64,000 nucleotides of DNA from Rhodobacterales bacterium (lineage in GTDB: Bacteria > Pseudomonadota > Alphaproteobacteria > Rhodobacterales > Rhodobacteraceae): positions 186,001-250,000 of the forward strand of contig JAJNPS010000018.1 of NCBI GenBank assembly GCA_021155205.1, given 5' to 3'. This document shows positions 8,306 through 18,112 of this stretch, in pieces (the first letter of the stretch is position 1; each line of letters starts with the position of its first letter). The notes beneath the pieces are model-generated. The model was not told the DNA's origin. It made no database searches and worked only from the letters and a program-made list of their open reading frames with translations. Position numbers and translations under genes: made by a program.

Positions 8306-8914
8306 TCAGGCAGCCTTGGCCACGACATCCGCCCGCGCTGCCATTGTCGCCTTGGCCCACCAGACGATGTCGTCCAGCATTGCCTTGGCGCCCGGCATCA
8401 GATGCGCCTCGATCTTCGAGATGTCGCCGTTGCCGCCGCCCATCGGGTGGATGGCGAACATGTCGGCACCGCCGATATGCACCGCACCATGCACCGGAAC
8501 CATGTCCAGTTCCACCGCGATCATCCGCAAATGTTCCAGCGCGCGGGCACCGCCCATCGAACCATAGGCTATCGCGCCCATCGGCTTTCTGTTCCACTCG
8601 ACATAGGCCTGGTCGAGCGCGTTCTTCAAAGCGCCGGTGATCGAGTGGTTGTATTCCGCCACCACGAAGATGAACCCGTCGAAGCCAGCCAGCTTTTTCT
8701 GCCATGCGACGGCCTTGGGATCGGTTGAGGGCATCCACTTGTTCGACGCCATCTCGTCGAACAGCGGCAGGTCAAAGTCGCGCAGGTCAACCAGTTCCAC
8801 CGTCATGTCATCGCGGGCCTGCGCCTGTTTCAGCATCCACTGCGCCGGAATGTCGGCAAAGCGGGTCTTGCGGGTCGAACCGACGATCAGCGCGATTTTC
8901 GGTTTCTGGGCCAT
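8306..8914 (-). CDS. NADPH-dependent FMN reductase family flavoprotein
   Basis: A 202-residue flavodoxin-fold protein, probably an NAD(P)H:flavin or quinone reductase in the cytoplasm. The FMN phosphate-binding loop is GSTRKTRFADIPAQW (residues ~11-25), and the second flavin-contact segment AEYNHSITGALKNALDQAY is near residue 83. The start at 8914 is preferred because AAGGA lies 8 bp upstream; an earlier ATG at 8923 is too close to it. It is transcribed towards the GT61 gene and away from cobT, so it is not part of the B12 unit. Electron acceptor unknown. Confidence 0.88.
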   Translation of the reverse strand: MAQKPKIALIVGSTRKTRFADIPAQWMLKQAQARDDMTVELVDLRDFDLPLFDEMASNKWMPSTDPKAVAWQKKLAGFDGFIFVVAEYNHSITGALKNALDQAYVEWNRKPMGAIAYGSMGGARALEHLRMIAVELDMVPVHGAVHIGGADMFAIHPMGGGNGDISKIEAHLMPGAKAMLDDIVWWAKATMAARADVVAKAA

Positions 8915-9060
8915 TTTGATCATCCTTGGGTTGAATATAATTGTGTGCCCTTGATATGTGCCGCGACGCGTGCCTGCCAACTCTTCACCCCCGCGCCGAT
9001 CCTGTGCGCCGTTGCACGAAGCCCTTGTCCAGCACGTCGGGCGGTGGTTTACCTCGTCAC

Positions 9061-10932
9061 ATGACCAAGCCCACAGACAATCCTGCCGATCCGTTCAAAA
9101 AGGCGCTGGCCGAGGCCACCCGCACCATGGCGGACGACCCCGACATGACCGTGACCTATTCGGTCGATCCTGCCGGCATGAACGCCGAAGGCATTCGCCT
9201 GCCGCAGGTCAGCCGCCGCATGACGCGCGACGAAGTGCTGCTTGCGCGCGGCACGGCGGACGCCTTTGCGCTGCGCCGCAAATTCCATGACGAAGGCACC
9301 GCTGCGCGCTATGCCCCGACCGGCCCGCTTGCGCGCGACATCTATGACGCGATGGAAACCGCACGGTGCGAGGCTGTGGGTGCCCGAGACATGCCGGGAA
9401 CCGCCGGAAACATCGACGCGCGGATCGCGCATGAGGCGGACCGCAAGGGGTACGGCCAGATCCGCGACCGGGCCGATGCCTCTCTTGCGGTGGCTGCGGG
9501 CTATCTTGTGCGGCAACTGGCCACAGGGCGCGACCTGCCAGCGGCGGCGGGCAACGTCGCCGACCTCTGGCGCGGGTTCGTCGAGGAACAGGCCTCGGGC
9601 AGTCTTGCGAACCTGGATGGCGCGCTGGCCGACCAGGCCGCCTTTGCCCGCCTGACCCGAAAGGTGATCGCCGATCTTGGTTATGGCGACCAGCTGGGCG
9701 ATGACCCCGACGCGCCGCAGGACGACGACACGGGCGACGACGCCGAACAGGATCAGGACAGCCCCGACAGCGCCGGCGACCAGCAGGACGAAGGCGACGA
9801 CAGCGACGCCACGCCCGAACGGTCCCAGGACGAACAGCAGGACCAGTCCCAGGCGCAGGTCACGATGGAAGACAGCGCCGACATGGAGCAGGGAGACGAG
9901 GCCGAACTGCCCGAGGGCGAGGCCCCGCTGGAACCGCCGCCGCCTGCGCCCCATTCCGACGCTGACCCCAACTATACCGTTTATACCACGGATTTCGATG
10001 AAGAAATCAAGGCCGAAGACCTGGCAGAACCCGCCGAACTGGAACGCCTGCGCGCCTATCTGGACCAGCAGCTGGAACCCCTGAAGGGGGCCGTCAGCCG
10101 ACTTGCCAACAAGCTGCAGCGCCGCCTACAGGCCCAGCAGAACCGCAGCTGGGAGTTCGATCTGGAGGAAGGCACGCTGGATGCGGGTCGCCTCGCGCGC
10201 GTGGTGGCCAATCCGACGACGCCCCTGTCCTTCAAGCGCGAAAAAGACACCGAGTTCCGCGATACCTGCGTGACGCTTCTGCTGGACAATTCCGGCTCCA
10301 TGCGCGGGCGCCCGATCTCCATCGCCGCGATCTCTGCCGATGTGCTGGCGCGCACGCTGGAACGCTGTTCGGTCAAGGTCGAAATCCTTGGCTTCACCAC
10401 GCGCGCCTGGAAGGGTGGCCAGGCCCGCGAACGCTGGCTGGCACAGGGGCGGCCCCTCACGCCCGGCCGACTGAACGACCTGCGCCACATCATCTACAAA
10501 TCCGCCGATGCGCCCTGGCGGCGGGTGCGCCCCAACCTTGGCCTGATGATGAAGGAAGGTCTCCTGAAGGAAAACATCGACGGCGAGGCGCTGGAATGGG
10601 CGCACCGGCGCATGATCCACCGCCCCGAGGCGCGCAAGATCCTGATGGTGATCAGCGACGGCGCGCCGGTCGACGACTCAACCTTGTCCGTCAACCCCGC
10701 GAATTATCTGGAGAAACACCTGCGCGACGTGATCGCCATGGTGGAACGCCGCCGGGCTGTGGAACTGATCGCGATCGGCATCGGCCATGACGTGACGCGC
10801 TATTACCAGCGCGCGGTGACGATCACGGATGTGGAGCAACTGGCGGGGGCCATGACCGAACAACTGGCCGGATTGTTCGAGATCGACCCGAAAAAGCGCG
10901 CCCGTGCGACGGGACTGCGACGGGCGGGCTAA
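9061..10932 (+). CDS. cobT: Aerobic cobaltochelatase subunit CobT
   Basis: A 623-residue subunit of the CobNST cobaltochelatase. The N-terminal third is a helical domain that begins [16 protein letters not shown]. Residues ~215-320 are a long acidic, glutamine-rich linker (repeats such as [13 protein letters not shown]) typical of CobT. The C-terminal third is a von Willebrand A domain with the metal-binding site [12 protein letters not shown] (near residue 410) and later [13 protein letters not shown]. It forms a ring complex with CobS. The frame is open far upstream of 9061, but the family start and the change in composition favour 9061. The gene is complete. The next gene follows after 72 bp. 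Confidence 0.95.
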   Translation: MTKPTDNPADPFKKALAEATRTMADDPDMTVTYSVDPAGMNAEGIRLPQVSRRMTRDEVLLARGTADAFALRRKFHDEGTAARYAPTGPLARDIYDAMETARCEAVGARDMPGTAGNIDARIAHEADRKGYGQIRDRADASLAVAAGYLVRQLATGRDLPAAAGNVADLWRGFVEEQASGSLANLDGALADQAAFARLTRKVIADLGYGDQLGDDPDAPQDDDTGDDAEQDQDSPDSAGDQQDEGDDSDATPERSQDEQQDQSQAQVTMEDSADMEQGDEAELPEGEAPLEPPPPAPHSDADPNYTVYTTDFDEEIKAEDLAEPAELERLRAYLDQQLEPLKGAVSRLANKLQRRLQAQQNRSWEFDLEEGTLDAGRLARVVANPTTPLSFKREKDTEFRDTCVTLLLDNSGSMRGRPISIAAISADVLARTLERCSVKVEILGFTTRAWKGGQARERWLAQGRPLTPGRLNDLRHIIYKSADAPWRRVRPNLGLMMKEGLLKENIDGEALEWAHRRMIHRPEARKILMVISDGAPVDDSTLSVNPANYLEKHLRDVIAMVERRRAVELIAIGIGHDVTRYYQRAVTITDVEQLAGAMTEQLAGLFEIDPKKRARATGLRRAG

Positions 10933-11004
10933 GGGGGCTGTCTGCCCCCCTCGCCGTTCCGGCTCACCCCCCGAGGATATTTGACCAAGAGAAGAAGGTG
11001 CCGC

Positions 11005-12807
11005 ATGTTCCAGACCTTCGACAGCCCCGCCACCCCCCTGCAAGGCCCGCCGCGATTGGCTGCGCTGCGCAATGTCATGGCGGATCAGGGCCTTGCCGGT
11101 TTCATCATCCCCCGCGCCGATGCCCATCAGGGAGAATATGTCGCCGCGCGTGACGAACGGCTGCAGTGGCTGACTGGCTTTACCGGGTCTGCCGGGTTCT
11201 GCATCGTGCTGCCCGAAACCGCGGGCGTCTTTGTTGACGGGCGCTATCGGGTGCAGGTCAAGGCGCAGGTCGATGCGGCGCATTTCAATCCAGTGAACTG
11301 GCCGGAGACAACGGCTGGCGACTGGATCAAGGCGCACCTCAAGGATGGGGTCGTCGGCTATGATCCGTGGCTGCACACGCCGAAGGAAATCGCCAAACTG
11401 CAGTCGGCGCTGGACAAGACCGACATAAAGCTGCACCCAACGGCCAATCTGGTGGACGCGATCTGGCCGGACCAACCGGAGCCACCCCTCGGCCGCGCCT
11501 TCATCCATCCCGACACGCTTTCGGGCGAGGCCAGCGCGGCAAAACGCGCCCGCCTGGCCGAGGCGATGCACAAGGCGGACCAGCGCGCCGCCATCATCAC
11601 GCTGCCCGACAGCATTTGCTGGCTGCTCAACCTGCGCGGGGCGGATGTGCCGCGCAATCCGATCCTGCACGGGTTTGCGATATTGCATGAGGATGGGCGT
11701 GCAACCCTTTATGCAGATGACAGAAAGTTCGATGCCGATACGCTTGCGCATCTTGGCGCGGATGTCACTTTGGCGGGTCCGGACAGGTTTCTTCCGGCGC
11801 TGGCGCATCTGCAGGGGCCGGTGCTGCTCGACTTCAGTTCCGCGCCGGTCGCGGTGCAGTCGGCATTGGCAGAGGCGGGTATCGCGGTCGTCGACGGCGA
11901 TGATCCCTGCAAGTTTCCCAAGGCCCGCAAGAACGACGCGGAAATTTCCGCGACGCGCGAGGCGCATCTGCGCGACGCGGCCGCGATGGTGGAGTTCCTG
12001 GCCTGGCTTGACCGCGAAAGTCCCAAGGGACATCTGACCGAAATCGCCGTCGTCACCGCACTGGAAGGTTTCCGCCGCGCGACCAATGCGCTGCATGACA
12101 TCAGCTTTGACACGATCTGCGGGGCGGGGCCGAACGGTGCCATCATCCACTACCGCGTGACCGAGGCGACGAACCGCCCTGTCGGCCGGAACGAACTTCT
12201 GCTGGTCGACAGCGGTGGCCAATATGTCGATGGCACCACTGACATCACGCGCACGATTGCCATCGGCGATCCCGGGGACGAGGCCCAAGCCTGCTATACC
12301 CGTGTTCTCCAGGGCATGATTGCCATCAGTCGCGCGCGCTGGCCCAGGGGGTTGTCCGGGCGAGACCTTGACCCGCTTGCCCGCGCCGCTCTGTGGAGCG
12401 CAGGCATGGATTACGATCATGGCACGGGGCACGGCGTGGGCGCGTTCCTGTCGGTGCATGAGGGTCCGCAGCGGATCAGCCGCCTGTCCGAGGTACCGCT
12501 GGACCCCGGCATGATCCTGTCGAACGAGCCGGGCTATTATCGCGAGGATGCCTTTGGCATCAGGATCGAGAACCTGATCGTGGTGATCCCCGCCCCTGCC
12601 TTGGCCGGCGCGGATGACCGTCAGCAGCTTGCGTTCGAGACGCTGACCTTTGTGCCGCTGGACCGCCGGCTGATCGTGACCGCGATGCTGGCGCCGGGCG
12701 AACGCGACTGGATCGACGCCTATCATGCCGAGGTGCTGGCAAAGCTGGCGCCGCGCCTGTCGCCCGCGGCGCTGGACTGGTGCCGCGCCGCCTGCGCGGT
12801 GATTTGA
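11005..12807 (+). CDS. pepP: Xaa-Pro aminopeptidase (aminopeptidase P, M24B)
   Basis: A 600-residue cytosolic metallopeptidase that removes N-terminal residues preceding proline. It has three domains: two creatinase-like N-terminal domains (about 10-300) and a C-terminal pita-bread catalytic domain. The five dinuclear metal ligands are all visible: D402 (LLLVDSGG), D413 (GTTDITRT), H476 (GTGHGVGAF), E508 (SNEPGYY) and E522 (GIRIENLIVV). The start at 11005 has AAGG about 8 bp upstream; a TTG at 10981 would add eight residues. The length and three-domain form match the eukaryote-like long APP type common in Rhodobacteraceae. Confidence 0.94.
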   Translation: MFQTFDSPATPLQGPPRLAALRNVMADQGLAGFIIPRADAHQGEYVAARDERLQWLTGFTGSAGFCIVLPETAGVFVDGRYRVQVKAQVDAAHFNPVNWPETTAGDWIKAHLKDGVVGYDPWLHTPKEIAKLQSALDKTDIKLHPTANLVDAIWPDQPEPPLGRAFIHPDTLSGEASAAKRARLAEAMHKADQRAAIITLPDSICWLLNLRGADVPRNPILHGFAILHEDGRATLYADDRKFDADTLAHLGADVTLAGPDRFLPALAHLQGPVLLDFSSAPVAVQSALAEAGIAVVDGDDPCKFPKARKNDAEISATREAHLRDAAAMVEFLAWLDRESPKGHLTEIAVVTALEGFRRATNALHDISFDTICGAGPNGAIIHYRVTEATNRPVGRNELLLVDSGGQYVDGTTDITRTIAIGDPGDEAQACYTRVLQGMIAISRARWPRGLSGRDLDPLARAALWSAGMDYDHGTGHGVGAFLSVHEGPQRISRLSEVPLDPGMILSNEPGYYREDAFGIRIENLIVVIPAPALAGADDRQQLAFETLTFVPLDRRLIVTAMLAPGERDWIDAYHAEVLAKLAPRLSPAALDWCRAACAVI

Positions 12808-12857
12808 CCGGGCAGCGCGGCATCCCATATTAAGACCACACAGGACAGGAGCGGACC

Positions 12858-13196
12858 ATGGCAAACCACATCACCTTGCAACCCGCCGTCGGCACCCATG
12901 TCGTGCGGGCGGGCAAGACCGTCATAGGAACCACGAAGCGTGCGGTGGAACTGCGCGAAGGCACCTATGGCCTCGTGCATTATGTCCCCCGGGACGACAT
13001 CGACATGACGCGACTGGAGCGCAGCACGCGGACCACAACCTGCCCTTGGAAGGGTGTGGCCAACTACTATTCGGTAACGACGCCCGAGGGGCGGCTCGAC
13101 AATGCGGTCTGGACCTACGAGACGCCGAAGGCCGGGCTAGAAGGCATCGCGGGCCATCTGGCTTTCTATCCCAGCGTCACCGTGACCCCGGCCTGA
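12858..13196 (+). CDS. DUF427 family protein
   Basis: A 112-residue single-domain protein of the DUF427 (NTP_transf_9-like) beta-tent family. Recognisable blocks are the central WKGVANYYSV, with the preceding Cys (RTTTCPWKG), and the following DNAVWTYETP. These small proteins are widespread in alphaproteobacteria and actinobacteria; their molecular role is not established. It starts 50 bp after pepP with GGAGCGG upstream and may be co-transcribed with it. Confidence 0.9.
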   Translation: MANHITLQPAVGTHVVRAGKTVIGTTKRAVELREGTYGLVHYVPRDDIDMTRLERSTRTTTCPWKGVANYYSVTTPEGRLDNAVWTYETPKAGLEGIAGHLAFYPSVTVTPA

Positions 13197-13269
13197 CCCG
13201 TTGCGACTTTTTGGATTGCCGCTTGGCGTCCGCGTTGTCGTCAGGGCGTAAATGCCGGCTGAAACCGAC

Positions 13270-13677
13270 CTATCCTGCCGCGACCACCTGCCGGATGCGC
13301 GCCACCATCGCCCGCAGGCCATTCGACCGTTGCGAGGACAGGTGCTGGTCCAGCCCCAGCCGGGCAAGCTCCGCCGGGGCATCGACGGCCAGCACCTGAT
13401 CAGGTGTCAGCCCGGCATAGAGCGTGTGCAGGATGGCGATCAGCCCGCGCACGATCATCGCATCGCTGTCCCCCTGAAAGTCGAACCGCCCACCATCCGC
13501 CATCGGGCGCAGCCAGACCTGGCTGGCGCAGCCATCGACCTTGAGAGCGGGCACCTTGAAACTGTCATCCAGGGGCTGCATCGCGCGGCCAAGGTCGATG
13601 ACATGGCGATAGCGGTCCTCCCAGTCGTCCAGGAAGGCAAAGGTGTCAACAAGGTCTTCGAAGGCAGGGGTGGCCAT
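13270..13677 (-). CDS. sufE: SufE family cysteine desulfurase activator
   Basis: A 135-residue SufE protein that accepts persulfide sulfur from SufS for iron-sulfur cluster assembly. The acceptor cysteine lies in VDGCASQVWL (near residue 50), with the typical N-terminal FAFLDDWEDRYRHVIDLGR. The start at 13677 (MATPAFEDLVD) has GGAG at good spacing; an ATG at 13692 would add five residues. It stands alone here, away from other suf genes, and converges on the DUF427 gene. Confidence 0.92.
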   Translation of the reverse strand: MATPAFEDLVDTFAFLDDWEDRYRHVIDLGRAMQPLDDSFKVPALKVDGCASQVWLRPMADGGRFDFQGDSDAMIVRGLIAILHTLYAGLTPDQVLAVDAPAELARLGLDQHLSSQRSNGLRAMVARIRQVVAAG

Positions 13678-13820
13678 CGGGCGCTCCGTCATCGCCTGTT
13701 TCAGGTAGTCTGGAACCGACCGCAGGTCCAGCCCGCATCTGGCGGTCCCTGGCCTGCATCGGGGCGCTTTTCAAACCGCGCGCGCCGGGCTAAGCAGGCG
13801 GGGGAACGGGAGTGATCGCA

Positions 13821-14279
13821 ATGACCGCACGATGGGCGCTGGCGCTGACCTTGACACTGGTACTGGCCGGCTGCGGCGGATTTCGCGACAGTCGCCTGAA
13901 CCCGTTCAACTGGTTCGGCCGCTCCGCCCCGGCGGAAAAGGTGGTGGTGACGACCGATCCGGCCGCCGATCCGCGCCCATTGATAGAGGTCGTGACCGAC
14001 ATGCAGGTCGATCCCTTTCCGGGCGGCGCGATTGTGCGCGCGACGGGTCTGACGCCGACGCAAGGCTGGTGGCAGGCGGAACTGGTGGAACTGCCAATCG
14101 ACGCGGAAGGCGTGCTGGTGCTGGAGTTCCGGCTTTTGCCGCCGATCACGCCGACGGATGTGAACACGCCGCAGTCGCGCACTGTCACCGTGGGCACATC
14201 TTTCAGCGAGATCAAGCTGGCCAAGATCAGCCGGATCGTGGTGCAGGGCAAGACCAACGCGCGCGCCTCGGCGCGGTAG
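13821..14279 (+). CDS. Predicted lipoprotein of unknown function
   Basis: The precursor is 152 residues from ATG 13821, preceded by GGGAG with 8-bp spacing; a GTG at 13812 would add three residues. The N-terminus is a lipoprotein signal with lipobox LAGC (cleavage before the Cys at about residue 18), so it is probably membrane-anchored in the periplasm. The mature part shows a proline-rich linker and a predicted all-beta domain (EVVTDMQVDPFPGGAIVRAT and later TVTVGTSFSEIKLAKISRIV). I recognise it only as a conserved Rhodobacteraceae-type lipoprotein. It converges on the RNase D gene 27 bp away. Confidence 0.75.
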   Translation: MTARWALALTLTLVLAGCGGFRDSRLNPFNWFGRSAPAEKVVVTTDPAADPRPLIEVVTDMQVDPFPGGAIVRATGLTPTQGWWQAELVELPIDAEGVLVLEFRLLPPITPTDVNTPQSRTVTVGTSFSEIKLAKISRIVVQGKTNARASAR

Positions 14280-14306
14280 CGTCGGCGCGGGCGAGTGAAC
14301 CCCGCC

Positions 14307-15464
14307 CTACAGGGCCACCACGCGGACCTCGTTGCCCTTGGCGGCAAGCGCCACCTCGCCCCGGCACAGCCGCAGCGCATCATCGCCGAACGCCTCGCGG
14401 CGCCAGCCTTTCAGCGGCTCCACGTCCCGCTCGCCCGCCGCCATGGCGTCAAGGTCGGCCGAGGACGCGATCAGGCGCGGCGCGACCCCCAGGGTTTCGG
14501 ATTTCGCCTTCAGCAGAACGCGCAACAGGTCCGCCAGCGCGGGGTTCACCTGCATCTGGCCGTGGTCGTGTGCCGGTTTCGGCATGTCCTCGGGACGCAC
14601 CTCCATCCCGGCCTTGATCGCGGCCATGATGCCTTCGGCGATCTCCTGCTTGCGCCCTTCGCGCAGCAGCAGGCGCGACCGGCCAAGATCCTCCATCGTC
14701 TGCGGCCGCGTCGAGGCCAGTTCCAAGAGCGCGTCATCCTTCATCACGCGGCTGCGCGGCACATTCTGGCCTTGGGCATATTCCTCGCGGAAGCGCGCCA
14801 GTTCGCGCACCACGGCCAGGAACCGCCCCGAGGTGGTACGGGTCTTGATGCGTAACCATGCCTCGTCGGGCTGCACGGTGTAGGTCGCGGGATCCGTCAG
14901 GATCGCCAGTTCCTCCTCGACCCAGGGCGCGCGGCCGTTCTTGGCCAACTGGCCTGCAAGAAATTCGTAGATCACCCGCAGATGCGTCACATCCGCCAGC
15001 GCATAGTCCTTTTGCGCCTCCGAAAGCGGGCGGCGCGACCAGTCGGTAAAGCGGCTGGTCTTGTCAAGGTTGGCCTTGGCGATCCTTTTCACCAGCGTCT
15101 CGTAGCCCACCTGTTCGCCAAAGCCGCACACCATGGCGGCAATCTGGGTGTCAAACAGCGGCTTGGGAAAGGCATTGCCCTCGACAAAGAAAATCTCAAG
15201 ATCCTGCCGCGCGGCATGGAACACCTTGACCGTCGCCTCGTGCCGGAAAAGGTCATAGAGCGGCTCCAGACTCATCCCGTCACCCTCGATGGGATCGACA
15301 AGCACGGCATCGCCATCCGCCCCGGGCAGCGCCATCTGGATCAGGCACAGCTTGGACCAGTAGGTCCGCTCGCGCAGGAATTCGGTGTCGATGGTGACGT
15401 AGGCTTCGGATTTCGCGGCGGTGCAAAAGGCGGCAAGGTCGTCGGTCGTGGTGATCGTGCGCAT
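14307..15464 (-). CDS. rnd: Ribonuclease D
   Basis: A 385-residue 3'-5' exoribonuclease of the DEDDy class that trims tRNA and other stable RNA ends. The metal-binding acids are visible in order: IDTEFLRERT (D, E), FHAARQDLEIFF (D), and YALADVTHLRVIY (Y and D). HRDC-type helical domains fill the C-terminal half (PRSRVMKDDALLELA and WRREAFGDDALRL). The start at 15464 (MRTITTTDDL) was chosen over an upstream in-frame start at 15557, which would add an atypical 31-residue Arg/Pro-rich tail. The gene is complete. Confidence 0.94.
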   Translation of the reverse strand: MRTITTTDDLAAFCTAAKSEAYVTIDTEFLRERTYWSKLCLIQMALPGADGDAVLVDPIEGDGMSLEPLYDLFRHEATVKVFHAARQDLEIFFVEGNAFPKPLFDTQIAAMVCGFGEQVGYETLVKRIAKANLDKTSRFTDWSRRPLSEAQKDYALADVTHLRVIYEFLAGQLAKNGRAPWVEEELAILTDPATYTVQPDEAWLRIKTRTTSGRFLAVVRELARFREEYAQGQNVPRSRVMKDDALLELASTRPQTMEDLGRSRLLLREGRKQEIAEGIMAAIKAGMEVRPEDMPKPAHDHGQMQVNPALADLLRVLLKAKSETLGVAPRLIASSADLDAMAAGERDVEPLKGWRREAFGDDALRLCRGEVALAAKGNEVRVVAL

Positions 15465-15620
15465 CGGGCGCCTTTCTGCAGGGGCCGCGGGGTCATCCCG
15501 CCGTCGGAGTTCCCAACCGCTATAAGGTCCGGCCCCATGAAAGAAAAGTCCCAACATAGGCTCGACGTTCGAGGCACACCGTCAAAAGCGGCGACGGGTC
15601 GTCACGTCATCCTGATGCAA

Positions 15621-15649
15621 AGAAAAACGGGGGCCGACTGGCCCCCGTT
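15621..15649 (-). terminator. Rho-independent terminator after the DUF1344 gene
   Basis: A perfect 10-bp stem, AACGGGGGCC / GGCCCCCGTT with a 4-base loop, lies at 15626-15649. Read on the minus strand it is followed by TTTCTTT. It lies 38 bp after the stop of the DUF1344 gene. Confidence 0.85.
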
Positions 15650-15686
15650 CTTGGCCTTGCGCGGGTTTGATACGCGCAGACCAGCC

Positions 15687-15947
15687 TCACTTGGCCGCTT
15701 TGATGGTCTCGGCCACATTCTTGCCGGCCGACAATGTCCATGCCACCGCAACCTTTTCGCCGACTTTCAGCGTTTTGGCGTTGAAGCCCTTGGGCAGCAC
15801 ATAAACCGACCCATCGGCAAGCGTCACCGTCTGGGTCTTGGCGTCCATCGACTTGATGACGCCCGTGGTCATGGTGGGGGCCGCAAAGGCGGCAAAGCTC
15901 GACACTGCCAGCACCGCAAAAGCGGCCGGAATGATCCTGGTTTTCAT
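15687..15947 (-). CDS. DUF1344 family exported protein
   Basis: An 86-residue protein with a Sec signal peptide (MKTRIIPAAFAVLAVSSFAAFA) and a short DUF1344 domain: TGVIKSMDAKTQTVTLADG and then YVLPKGFNAKTLKVGEKVAV. It probably folds as a small beta-barrel in the periplasm. The function is unknown for the family. A clear terminator follows. The 260 bp upstream (15948-16210) carries no gene; it is AT-rich near 16190-16215, where GTATAT and ATATAC form a 6-bp inverted repeat just after purN, a weak terminator at best. Confidence 0.88.
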   Translation of the reverse strand: MKTRIIPAAFAVLAVSSFAAFAAPTMTTGVIKSMDAKTQTVTLADGSVYVLPKGFNAKTLKVGEKVAVAWTLSAGKNVAETIKAAK

Positions 15948-16210
15948 TTCGATGTACTCTGTTTGTCCTGATTGCAGGACGTAGGTTCGAGGCTGTCCGG
16001 GTCTGTCGGGTCGCGGCGTTTGTAGATGCCGCCGGCAGGCTCCAGCCTCGAGTCAGATCATATGCTGCATTGACGAAACCGGCACCTCACAAGGCGACGA
16101 TTGCGGCGTGATCGGGCGTGATCCGCACTGCAGACCGGGTATGATTGCTGCGATGCAGCGCGCGTTCGGACAACCAGAACTATTTGTAAGTCTGTATATT
16201 TATCATATAC

Positions 16211-16830
16211 TTAAAAAGTCATTTCTGCAGCACTCCCGCCAGCCGCCTTCAGCAAAACCGGTGTCCGGTCGCCCGCCGCAAAGCGGCGAAGGACGGCGGG
16301 AAACAGCCGATGCTCCTGCGCCAGCACGCGGGCGGCCAGGGTTGCGGGTGTGTCGCCCGCGAGAACCGGCACGCGGGCCTGTCCCAGGATCGGCCCCGCG
16401 TCAAGATCGGCGGTAACTTCGTGCACCGTGCAGCCCGCCTGCATGTCGCCTGCCGCGATGGCGCAGGCATGGGTATCAAGGCCGGGATACTTGGGCAAAA
16501 GCGACGGGTGGATGTTCAGCAGCCTGCCCCGGTAGCGCGCGATGAAGGCGGGTGTCAGGATGCGCATGAACCCTGCAAGGCACAGGATGTCGGGCCGTGC
16601 TGCGTCCAGTTCGGCGGCCAGCGCCGCCTCGAACCCGGCACGGTCCCTGCCATAGGGGCGGTGGTCGACGGCGGCGGTCGAGATCCCCATTTCGGCCGCC
16701 CTTGCCAGTCCGGCGGCCGCGGGGTCACTGGACGCGACCAGCACCGGACGACAGGGATGATCCCCCGTCATGTCCCGCACCAGCGCCAGCATGTTGGAGC
16801 CACCCCCGGAAATCAGGATGGCAACCCTGA

Positions 16831-16834
<4 letters not shown>
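16211..16834 (-). CDS. purN: Phosphoribosylglycinamide formyltransferase PurN
   Basis: A 207-residue folate-dependent GAR transformylase, the third step of purine synthesis. It begins [12 protein letters not shown] (phosphate-binding glycine loop) and carries the catalytic segment [18 protein letters not shown] (with the His, and the Asn just before it) plus the Asp in [17 protein letters not shown]. The start overlaps the purM stop by 4 bp (ATGA), so it is translationally coupled to purM. Confidence 0.96.
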
Positions 16835-17877
<1,043 letters not shown>

Positions 17878-18000
17878 CTGCCCGCCTCCGCACCGCAATC
17901 GCCTGTTGCGGCCCGCTTAGCGCATCGCCCGCGGCTTCGCAACGCACGGCCATGGACGCTTGACGCATCAGGGTGATCTGTCTAGGCAGGCGCTGGTGCC

Positions 18001-18077
18001 GGGTCTGTAGCTCAACTGGTTAGAGCAGGGCGCTCATAACGCCTTGGTTGGGGGTTCGAGTCCCTCCGGACCTACCA
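18001..18077 (+). tRNA. tRNA with CAT anticodon (tRNA-Ile2 or elongator tRNA-Met)
   Basis: This 77-nt cloverleaf has an encoded CCA. The acceptor stem GGGTCTG pairs with CGGACCT (the first pair is a G-U wobble). The D arm is GCTC/GAGC, the anticodon stem GGGCG/CGCCT has loop CTCATAA and anticodon CAT at 18035-18037, and the T arm is GGGGG TTCGAGT CCCTC. CAT is read by initiator Met, elongator Met or lysidine-modified Ile2. The paired first position excludes the initiator type. The anticodon surroundings CTCATAAC and the following TTGGT look like Ile2, but this cannot be settled by eye. Confidence 0.93.
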
Positions 18078-18112
18078 GAATCCTGTTCCGGGGCGCGCTG
18101 GCGGGCCAGCGG

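Noticed and set aside
10678..12864. Very long open frame antisense to pepP
   Set aside because: Composition effect of high-GC coding DNA; the peptide is rich in Arg, His and Gly with no family blocks, while the plus strand has full aminopeptidase P motifs. The same applies to long antisense frames opposite the tad genes, opposite glpK and in the glg operon.
16194..16210. GTATAT/ATATAC inverted repeat after purN as a terminator
   Set aside because: Only 6 AT pairs and no U tract; too weak to call.
18001..18112. tRNA as an integration site
   Set aside because: No integrase, no duplicated tRNA 3' end and no foreign genes adjacent.
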